64,000 nt of DNA from Edaphochlamys debaryana (lineage: Eukaryota; Chlorophyta; Chlorophyceae; Chlamydomonadales), in contig JAEHOE010000125.1 of assembly GCA_016858145.1 (NCBI GenBank), positions 124,001-188,000 on the forward strand. The letters run 5' to 3'. Positions within the stretch are counted from its first letter, which is position 1; each line of letters starts with the position of its first letter. The position numbers were made by a program, and so were the translations under genes. A model generated the notes under the pieces. That model saw nothing but the letters and a program-made list of their open reading frames with translations, was not told the DNA's origin and made no database searches. This document shows positions 35,401 to 44,299 of the stretch, piece by piece.

Positions 35401-38400
35401 CCACCTGCTCCACCCGTAGTCCCCCCCACCCCCACCCCACCTGCTCCACCCGTAGTCCCCCCACCCCCCCCCCACCTGCTCCACCCATAGTCCCCCCACC
35501 CCCACCCCACCTGCTCCACCCATAGTCCCCCCACCCCCCCCCCCACCTGCTCCACCCGTAGTCCCCCCACCCCCCCCCCACCTGCTCCACCCGTAGTCCC
35601 CCCACCCCCACCCCCCCCCCCCCACCTGCTCCACCCATAGTCCCCCCACCCCCCCCCCCACCTGCTCCACCCATAGTCCCCCCACCCCCCACCCCCACCT
35701 GCTCCAACCCGTAGTCCCCCCACCCCCCCCCACCTGCTCCACCCATAGTCCCCCCACCCCCCCCGCCACCTGCTCCACCCGTAGTCCCCCCCCCCCCCCC
35801 ACCTGCTCCACCCGTAGTCCCCCCACCCCCACCCCCACCCCACCTGCTCCACCCATAGTCCCCCCACCCCCACCCCACCTGCTCCACCCGTAGTCCCCCC
35901 ACCCCCACCCCACCTGCTCCACCCATAGTCCCCCCACCCCCACCCCACCTGCTCCACCCATAGTCCCCCCACCCCCACCCCACCTGCTCCACCCGTAGTC
36001 CCCCCACCCCCACCCCACCTGCTCCACCCGTAGTCCCCCCACCCCCACCCCCACCCCACCTGCTCCACCCGTAGTCATGCTGCGTGTGGCGGTGCATCAG
36101 CTCGGCCACGGGCCGGGGGTCCCCCGCGTCCCGGGCGCGCCGCTGGGCCTCGCGCAGGTCCAGGTGCTCCACCTGCGGTTGGCGGTTGGCGGTTAGTCGT
36201 TGACGGCGGTTGGGTGGTTGAGGGCAATGCCAGACAGAGGGCGGGTGTGGGAGTTACAGGCCATCTCGCGGGGTGTCATGGCGTCTTCCCTCTCCCCCGC
36301 CATGGTAACTGACACATCGCAATCCTCCTGGACTCCCCCTCACCGTGTAGTGGAAGTGCCGCGGGAGGCCCCCGCTGGCCCCCGTCGCAGGTGCGGGCGC
36401 CAGCCCACTGGCGTCGGGAGAGAAGGGCCCCGGCCCCGCGCCCGCGCCCGGGGCGGGGGTACCGTCCGTAGAGGTGGGGGCGGTTTTCATGATGCCCTAG
36501 GGGGGTGAGGGGGGGGCGTGGTGGGAAGAGCACGGCAGTGTGAGAAAGCGGGAAGAGTATGTGTCCAGCGTGGAAGTTGGAAGAATGGTTGAAGCTCTGA
36601 GGGCTGCATCCCCCATGCCCGAGAGTGGCACCGCGTTGGGATGCGTCCGAAGAATGCGTCCCATGACGTGCTGAGAGGCACCGGTTCCCCAAGCAAGCGC
36701 CCAGTGGCAAAGCCCTCGCATGTGAGCAAGCAGTCACTGAGAAGCACCGGTTTCCTTAACGAGCGCCCAGAAGCAGTCCATGGTCACAATGTGTCCGCAT
36801 CGGCCGCCCTCACCTGCTTGATCTCCGAGATGCCCGTGATCAGGGTCTGTACGGCAGATCTGCACGCCGCCATGGCCGTCCCGAGGTCCACCAGGCGGGC
36901 GCAGCAGCTCGCCTGCTCCGAGATCGCCGTACTGACGGTCCCGTTGCCGTCGTTGCCGCCGGCGTCGCCGCCATCCTCGTCCCCAACCGCCGCGCCGCTG
37001 CCGCCGGCGGTTAGGAACTTGATGGGGTGCTGCCCCGAGCCGCCACTGCCGTACAGCGGTACGAGTACGGCGGGCTTGTACTGCAGTTGGTTGGCCAGGG
37101 CGCAGATCTCGAGGCTGTAGCAGAGGTGCTCGGCCGGCAGCCGCAGGCGCTGCGCCACGTCTCGCAGGGAGAGGAGCGCCTGTGGGGGGAGGTGAGAGGT
37201 GGTGGAGAGGAGTGGAGGGAAGTGGTGTTGACGAAATGGATGTTGTTGAGAGCGCACCCTTGTGAGAAAGATCGCAGCCGCTGGAGCCCCGCCCACCCCG
37301 CCCCGCCCCACCTGCAGCAGTGGCAGCAGCCAGCCCTCCCGCCGGTACTGGTGGCAGACCTGGACGAGGGGGGGCACACAGACGATCAGACGCGAGCCGG
37401 TCGGAGCCGCTGCCGAGGGGAAGCGCTCACACACAGCACCCACCTGCGACTCTCAATAGCGCGAGCCGCGGCCCACTGACACGTGCCCGCCATCGCATCC
37501 TCTTGACCCCTCCCCCCTGCACCACCCCCCTGCGCCCATCCGCCCCCACCTGCAGCAACAGCTTCCGCGCTGACGACAGACTGCCCGCCAGCACGTGCTC
37601 CCCACGAAACACACACGCCCCCTTCCCCCCTTCCCCTCGCCCCTGCCCCGCCCCCCACCTGCAGCAGCAGCTTCCGCGCTGACGACAGGCTGCCCGCCAG
37701 CACGTGCTCCCCACGAAACACACACGCCCCCTTCCCCCCTTCCCCTCGCCCCTGCCCCGCCCCCCACCTGCAGCAGCAGCTTCCGCGCTGACGACAGACT
37801 GCCCGCCAGCACGTGCTCCCCACGAAACACACACGCCCCCTTCCCCCCTTCCCCTCGCCCCTGCCCCGCCCCCCACCTGCAGCAGCAGCTTCCGCGCTGA
37901 CGACAGGCTGCCCGCCAGCACGTGTTCCTGGGCCATGAGGCCGCCCAGCTGGGACCGCAGCCGGTCGGCACCTGGGGGGGGGGGGTATAGGGAGGAAGAG
38001 CGGGAGGGAGGAGGGGAATGGGAGGACGTGGCCAGATGGGCATATGAGGGGGCGTGGCAGTTAATGATGAGGCTGGGCTCGGGCGGCCCGCCCTCCATTC
38101 TCGTCAACCCAGAGGGACGTGGCCCCGATTGTCAGCTGTGTGTTTCGCCGACGCGTCCCCCCCCGCTTCCACCCCCCACCTCCCCCTCACCCGGTGCGTC
38201 CTTGAGCAGCAGCAGCGCGCTGCTCATTACGTCGATGACGGCGGCGGGGGTCACCAGGCGGCACTCCTCGGACTGGGGGGGGGAGCAGGAGGCCGACGGT
38301 TGGCGCCCGAGACACACGGCAGAGGGATGCTGCAATAGAAAGGGCCCGTGTGGCTCCGCGGCGCAAGGCAGATGTGGTCAGGCGGCGAGCCCAACCAGCC

Positions 38401-41400
38401 CCAAACCCAAGCCCCTGCTCCGTCCCCCTCCCCCCCCACCTCGAGGAACAAGAGGTAGTCCTGGTCCGAGAGGGGCGAGTAGCCGCCCTGGGGGAGAGGG
38501 GGAGAGGGAGGGGCGAAAGTGGGACCGCAGCACTCACAGCCGCGCAGGACGAAGCCGTGCGTTCCCACGGAGGGACGCCTCCTCCACCATGGCACCACAC
38601 CCCGAGCCTTCCCGGCCCCCAACCAGCCCCAACCCTCTCCAGGCCGACCTCCACGAACTGACGCTTTATACCCCGCAGGACCTGGCCAACCCTTAGTCCC
38701 CCAAACCACGCCGCCCTCACCTGTGCCGCCTCGTTCCGCAGTACCAACTGCCCAACGTACGGCCCACGCCGTACAGGCGCCGTATCCAGCGCCGCCGCGC
38801 CGCCGCCGCCACTGCCAAGCGCGCTGCCGGAGCCCAGTGCGCCGCCGCCGCCGGCGCGCGCCGCCCTCAACGCGTCCGCTTGCTGCCGCCGAGCAACCGC
38901 CAACCGCGCCGCCGCCATTAGTAAGTGGGCGCGGCTGCAGTCTTTCAGTGATGCGGACGAGACGATCGTGGACGAGCCAGTAGCCCCGGATCCAGTAATG
39001 CCCGCGCCCGTGCCCGTCATCCCCGCCGTCGCACCGCCGCCCGTCAGCTGCTGTTGCATGAGGCCGCCGCCGGCCGCACCCGTCGTACTCCCGCCCGTCA
39101 TGCCGGCGGCGGCTGGCCCGCCGCCAACCGACGTCGTACCGCCACCGCCAATCGCTGCCGTACCGGCGGCGCCGGTTGTGGTGGTTGTGGTGTAGTACGC
39201 GGGCAGGGCGTCCACGTGGGTGCCCACCTCCTGGGCCGCCACCTGTGGGCAAGGACGGATCCAGGATTTAGGATCCCGGTCAGTGAGGTGAGTAACATAG
39301 AAAGCGTTTCGATCAACACTGCGGTCAACACATTGCGCAGAATCCAGGATCCTAGTCAACGAATTCTAACAGTTCGTTAAGCTATCACCGCTTGACCGCT
39401 AGCACGTTCAACCCGAACCGAAGCTTGAACACGAAGAACACGCGCGTCCCCTACGCACCTGGTACTGCCGTACGAGGAAGCCTAGGTGCGCCCCCTGGGC
39501 TGAGGCCGGCAGGACCCCTGCGAGGGACGAGGTCGGGCGTAAGCGGCAGTAAGGGGCGTGCAACAGGCTAGCGCGGTCTCACATGACAAGACTGACCAGC
39601 TGCGGCCTCCGCCCGGCCCCCACACCCGCGCCAGAGCCCCCGCCAGAGCCCCACAGCTCACCAGCCCCCAGACCCTCAGCCGCCCGCAACCGCCCAACCG
39701 ACCGACCGACTGACCAACCGTTCTCTCGCACGCCAAGCCCCCCTCCCCCAAGCCCCCCTCACCCTTGGGCCGAGCGAAGTGGCCGAGGTGCGCTCGCACC
39801 TGCGGGGCACGTCGCAAGCACACGGAGCGCGAGGTTAGCGAGGGAGGGAAAGAGGAGCCGCACCCTTGCTCCCAAGGTGCCCCCAGCAACCCTGCCCAAG
39901 CCCATCCCTCCCCCTCCGCCCCCCTCCCCTCCTCTCCTCCCACTCCCCAGGCCCCCACCTGCGCCACCGCCTCCTCCTTCCCCAGCCCACAGCCCAACCC
40001 TCTTGCCCGCAAGCGAGCGGCCCTTCCCCCCGCCCTCACCCTCCGAGCCCCCAAGCGGGCAGCCCTTGCCCGCCACCCCCTTCCCTCTCCACCCTTACCC
40101 TCACTCGCCTCCCCCCATACCCTCCTCCCCTCCCCTCCCCTCCCCCTCCCTGCAGCCCCCTCCCTGCAGCCCCCACCTGCGCCACCGCCTCCTCCAGCCG
40201 CCCCTGGTGCACCGCCAGCATGAGCAGCTTGAGGTGGACCAGCTCGGCAACAGCACACACCTGGGGAGAGGGGGAGGAGAGGGGGAGGAGGGGGGAGGAG
40301 GGGAGGGAAGAGGGTTGCGATGGCGTCAGGGGAGGGTGCGACGCGGGGGGCATAAAGCGCCGTAGAGCTCGGGCTCGTGCGTTGCAGCTTCCAGCGCCTC
40401 CTCCCCTGGCTCGGAGGCCTTTGCAGCGCTGCTAAGTGCTCCTCCGGTCACCCCTCATGAGCCTGCAGCGGCAGTCCTCGCCCGATCTCAGAAGCCCAGC
40501 CCCGTCGGCCCGTCCCTAATGTTGCCACGCCCCGGACGCACCTCGGACCACCGCTGAGGCCGCGGGGGCAGACCGATCTGCGGTTGAAGGCAGTGGTGTC
40601 ACGGAGCGAGGAGTAAGGGCGTGCGTGCATAAGGACCCGGCAACGCAAGTGAGGTACGCACAACCGCGGCGACCACCCAGAAACGCGCCCGGAACCGCTA
40701 GGGGTTGAGGGGACCGCCCGGGGAACAGCACCGGCCCACCTGTACGGCCAGTATGGCTGCGTAGGCCTCCCTGTAGTGCGCTACAGCCGTGGCCCAGTCC
40801 TGGCGGAACTCGGCGTACACGGCCAGCTGGGGGTGGCGGGCGGGGGTGGCGGGCGGGCGGGGTGGCGGGCGGGGTTTAGGTTCGAAAGGCAGGAGGAACG
40901 GGGCGGGAGAGAGGCCGCAGACCTAAGCACCCGCATGCTGCCCCCCACCGTGGTCGGGCGGGAGAGAAGCGCCGCACACATGGGACTGCACGCATGCCCG
41001 AGGCCAGACGTGCCTCCACACTGGCTATGCACACCGGTTTCGGCCCCCGCAAGCCCCCGCCCCCCCGCCGGCCGCACCTTGAAGGCCGTCCGCGCGGCCA
41101 GCTCCGGCGGCAGAGGGCCCCCCAGCGCCGACCGCCGCGCCGCCGCCTTGTCCGCCACCGCCCTGCGGGGAAGGGGAGCGGGTGACGCCTCAGAGCCACA
41201 CACGCCCACCTCGCCCACCTCGACCGCCAGACCTAGATCTCAAGACTAAGCACACATTCAAGACAATGACACCATCAAGATCAGCCCCACACCACCACCA
41301 CCGCCAGACACGCTCCTGTCCCGCATGAGTCAGCACATGCACACACAACTACCCCTGCAGAGCTGATGTTTCCCTGACTAACACGAGCAGCCCTTCACAC

Positions 41401-43704
41401 CCACACCCGTCTATCACGCCTCCCGGGCTTTCCCCCCCGATGCCAACACCCATTCTCCCACCTGGCCACTCGGGTGGCCCCCCACACACGACCGCCCCCA
41501 CCCCATCCCCCCACCTGGCCAGCCGCCCATAGTACGCTGCCGCCAGCTCCAGAGCCAGCCTCCCCAGTCGGGTGAGCGCCGCGTCCCTCACGTGGCGGGT
41601 GGCGGGGTCGTCTGGAGCCACCCCGGGGGGCGGCAGCAGGGCCAGGGGCAGGATCAGCCTGGGGGGAAGAGGAAGGGGGGTTGTGGAGGGGGGGAAGGAG
41701 GGGCGGGTTGTGGAGGAGGGGCTCAGGGTGGGCGGTGGAAACAGGAGCGGTCATCGGTGGCCCCAACGCGTGCGCATTCATAGCCCTGCCGCACGGCCGC
41801 CCCTCCCTGGCAGACTGCCACTGCCACTGCCATTCTGGCCACACCGACGGCCAAGGGCTCATCTTGCTGCTCGTGAGCTCCAGGGCAGCGGCCAGCCTGC
41901 CACCACCCCCCTTCCCCTCCCCCGGCGCCTTCGCCCGCTTCCCCCTCCGCCCAAGCCCAGCCGCCGCCCCCCGCCCCACCGGCGGTCCAGAGTGAGGTTG
42001 TGGGACACAGCTTGCACCCGGTCGGGGGGGAGGTCCCCCTGGCCCTGGGGAGGGAAGAAAGGAGGACGGAAAGAGCGGGGCTTGCAGTCCGAGTCCGCCA
42101 CTTGCCAGCAGCCTCGCCACCGCTGCCGGAACTGAGCAGCTCCATGCCCCACCTTAGCTCACCCGGCCCCGTCTCAGCTACGCCCCAGCCCCCAATCCCC
42201 AGCCACTCCCCCCTCCGCCCCCTCCCCCCCTCCCCACCTTGCAACCCCTCTCGGTCCGCCCACCTGCTCAACCTCCCCACCCCACCCCGTCGCCCTTTCC
42301 CCCACCCCCAGCCCCACCTGCTGTTGCACCACCCCCACCAGCACCCCCGCCCCCCGCTGCCCCGCCGCGTCCGCCAGCTGTTTGAGGCCGTACATCATGC
42401 GGTTCCAAGTGCTGGGGTCGCCGTCCAGCTCGCGCCTTCGGGAGGGGATAGGGTGAGCAGAGGCGGGTTTGGGGGGGACGAGGCGGGTGGGAGAGAAGGG
42501 TTTGCAGGGATTGGGGGTGAGGTCAGGTGAGCTGAGCGGGTCTGAGGGAGGCTGGGCTGAGCCACAACTGCCCCTGGGCCCTGCCTCCTCTGCCCGCGGA
42601 CCCATGCTTTGGCCAAGGCCGGCCATTGCCTCGAAGGCCGCCCCTCTCCCTTGGCTGCCCACACCCGGGCCCCACCTCTCCACCAGCGCTACCACCATGG
42701 CTGGCTTCTTGCCCCTGTGCTTGGCGAACCAGTCCGCCTGTTTGTGTGTGTGTGGGGTGGGGCAGGGCGGGGCAGGGCGGGGCAGGAATGAGGTTGGCGG
42801 CGGGAAGGGGGGGTAGCAAGATGGGCAGCACGCCCGGGCCGAAGGGGACAGTCGGGGGAGAGGGAGGCGGGGGATGGCGTACAGCCAAAGGGGGTTCCTT
42901 GCAGGGCTGAGGCAGGGCGAGTAGTGCGGGCTGCTTTGTTCCCTCCCCCCTCCGCTTTGTTCCCTCCCTCCGCTTAAGGCCCTTGTTCCCTCCCTCCGCT
43001 TCGTTCCCTCCCTCCGCTTAAGGCCCTGGAGAGGGGAGGGTAACTGTGGCGCCCCGCTTCCGAGGTCAGTGCATGGCCCTGGAGTGAGGGCTAGAGTGGA
43101 GTGGGACCACCAGCAGCCACGCCGGGGGCCAACGGGGGTGAAGGGTGGGGCTGCTCGACTGGGCCCTCTGCCGAGTAGGCCCTCTGGTTGGGACGAGTGT
43201 TGGTTCACCCTGCCCGCTGCATGTCAGCGCAGTTGCTCTGCTTCTCGAGACTCTGGGTAGCCCCCTACCTCCCCAGCGGACTTCGTGTCAGAGCATGGCG
43301 AAAGGCAACCACGGTGGCACCAGAAGCGTGTCCGCCCCAGCCCACCCCTGCGGCCCTCCCGTGGGCAGCCCCACCTTGAGGATGCCCGGCAGCGGCCCGC
43401 CCACAAGTGGCGACTGCTTCTTGGGCCCTGCAGGCGCCAGGGTATTGCAGTCTAGCAGCTGCAGCTCGCGGGACCGCGCCCATGGTGCAGAACGCGTGCC
43501 CCTAGGGAGCCCCCACCCACCGAAGGCCCTCGCCACGAACTGCTCCAAAGGCTCATTTGAGCCATGGAAAACGAGCGGGGGCCGGTGGTGCTGGATGAAG
43601 TAATCGCTAATCTCCCGGTGCAGCTCCGAGCAACCGATGAGCGCTACGAGCGGCAGTGGAGGCGTGCGGTGCTCCTGGGGATAGAAGGAAGCTACGAAGT
43701 TCAT
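29453..43704 (-). CDS. TRAPPC11: TRAPPC11 (Foie-gras/Gryzun family), TRAPP tethering-complex subunit
   Basis: Subunit of the TRAPP complex that tethers vesicles at the ER-Golgi. Thirty-two exons: 43375-43704, 42676-42737, 42318-42435, 41980-42044, 41515-41658, 41078-41162, 40740-40826, 40542-40577, 40177-40260, 39763-39799, 39459-39517, 38721-39242, 38440-38487, 38191-38272, 37877-37971, 37312-37359, 36814-37179, 36344-36496, 36060-36172, 34503-34638, 34036-34249, 33563-33759, 33063-33256, 32791-32884, 32396-32526, 32025-32136, 31587-31639, 31341-31423, 30943-31013, 30069-30743, 29867-29914, 29453-29650. All phases close, giving 1,579 aa. The N terminus (YPQEHRTPPLPLVALIGC) matches the plant family start. 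Other family blocks are DWFAKHRGKKPAMVVAL, LAVYAEFRQDWATAVAHYRE and VCHQYRREGWLLPLL, with beta-rich Gryzun-type modules to the final VYVQPF. It is longer than plant and animal homologues because of Ala/Gly/Thr-rich inserts (exons 12, 18, 30). Exons 9, 15, 19, 26 and 28 have tail copies in the next intron. Confidence 0.93.
31262..31353 (-). repeat. Exon 28 tail plus donor, duplicated in intron 28
   Basis: The genuine exon 28 end (…CTCACGATAG followed by GTGAGAG; 31353-31333) and its C-rich flank recur about 60 bases downstream at about 31285-31267. There the donor GT has become TT. The flanks CGTCGCTCGCCC are also shared, at about 31247 and 31301. Confidence 0.7.
31801..32070 (-). repeat. Exon 26 tail plus donor, two extra copies in intron 26
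   Basis: The exon 26 end encoding AMLLCPAQ and its GTGGG donor (boundary at 32025) is repeated with the boundary at 31913 (CATGCTGCTGTGCCCCGCAC then AG|GTGGGG). A shorter, degraded copy lies at about 31811-31835. Spacing is about 110 bases. The first copy keeps a usable donor. Confidence 0.8.
34874..36078 (-). repeat. ~35-bp minisatellite, 33 copies of the exon 19 tail plus splice donor
   Basis: Read on the gene strand, each unit is GACTA(C/T)GGGTGGAGCAG followed by GTGGGG and a G-rich spacer. The last unit (36078-36060) is the real end of exon 19. Counting the TAGTC marker gives 33 further copies through intron 19 to about 34874. Units vary mainly in the length of the G/C run (about 31-42 bases) and at one C/T position. 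Almost every unit keeps CAG|GTGGG. Confidence 0.95.
37550..37927 (-). repeat. 109-bp tandem repeat, four copies of the exon 15 tail plus donor
   Basis: Exon-end boundaries fall at 37877 (genuine), 37768, 37659 and 37550, exactly 109 bases apart. Each copy includes the coding tail for HVLAGSLSSARKLLLQ, an intact GTGGGG donor and the C-rich intron start. The three extra copies have GTGGGGAG before CACGTG, which creates a possible 3' splice site. Each could therefore act as a 48-base, frame-preserving exon. Confidence 0.93.
39951..40195 (-). repeat. 27-base direct repeat, exon 9 tail plus donor, in intron 9
   Basis: Positions 40169-40195 (end of exon 9, EEAVAQ, plus GTGGGGGC) and 39951-39977 are identical over 27 bases, 218 bases apart. 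The copy keeps the CAG|GTGGGG donor. Confidence 0.85.
42936..43026. repeat. TTCCCTCCCTCCGCTT tandem repeat in TRAPPC11 intron 1
   Basis: About four imperfect units of TTCCCTCC(C)TCCGCTT, two of them followed by AAGGCCCT. Intronic. Confidence 0.75.
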
Positions 43705-44299
43705 GGTACCTCCGTGGGCGCCTCTCCGCAATCGCCTTTGACCGAAAGGGCACCGGTGGGCCCTAGCCCACGCGTCCCATTAGTTCATAGCTTGACTTCT
43801 CCAGCCCAGAACATTGCGCGCACAGGCTGCAGAACAAGGACAAGAGGTCTGCGAGCAAGTTGAACTACGCTAGGCGCGATCTGCAGACACTGGTTCACTA
43901 CACGTACAATAATGTGTTTATGATGATGAAGCGTAACGGGGGAAGGCGAGACTGCTCTGGGGGGACCGGCCTGCAGCTGTCGGGCGGATTGGGGTTTCGG
44001 CACGCGTGCGCCCTTCCCAGTTGCTCTGCCCCTCTTCCCCGCTTCCCCGCCACCCTCACCCCCGCTCTTGCCCACCACGCATGCTGCTTACTGCACCCCT
44101 GCTGTGAGGCCCTGCATTTGCACTTGGCTTCGCGAAAGCTGTTTGCGTGCTGCTGCCTTGCATGCAGAAGAGCTTGGCACTGCATGGCTGCACGTGCACC
44201 TGTCCGATCAGAGCCGTGAGGTCGGCACCGGGGCAGTGTGTCCCAACTTGCAATTTATCAACTCACGCTGCCAAGTAAAGCTTGCATTCGTGCGTCCAG
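43705..44299. promoter_or_regulatory. Region between divergent TRAPPC11 and BTB/NHL gene 1
   Basis: Holds the TRAPPC11 promoter and probably the unresolved first exon of the BTB gene. One candidate first exon is ATG at 44183 (MAARAPVRSE) with a GTGAGG donor, but its phase does not fit the next exon, so it was not used. Confidence 0.4.

Noticed and set aside
34874..36078. CRISPR-like regular spacing
   Set aside because: Units are contiguous near-identical repeats without unique spacers, in a eukaryotic intron.
34449..36172. Three long minus-strand Gly/Trp-rich open frames (up to ~540 codons)
   Set aside because: They translate the minisatellite in its three phases; openness follows from the repeat lacking stop triplets. 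TRAPPC11 exons 19 and 20 splice cleanly across it.
38187..39359. Long open frames overlapping the TRAPPC11 12th-14th exons in other frames
   Set aside because: Shadows of the Gly/Thr/Ala-rich exon 12; the chosen frame alone joins neighbouring exons in phase.
44183..44215. Candidate first exon MAARAPVRSE of BTB/NHL gene 1
   Set aside because: The GTGAGG donor gives phase 2, which does not match the phase-0 frame of the next exon; joining it leads to an early stop.
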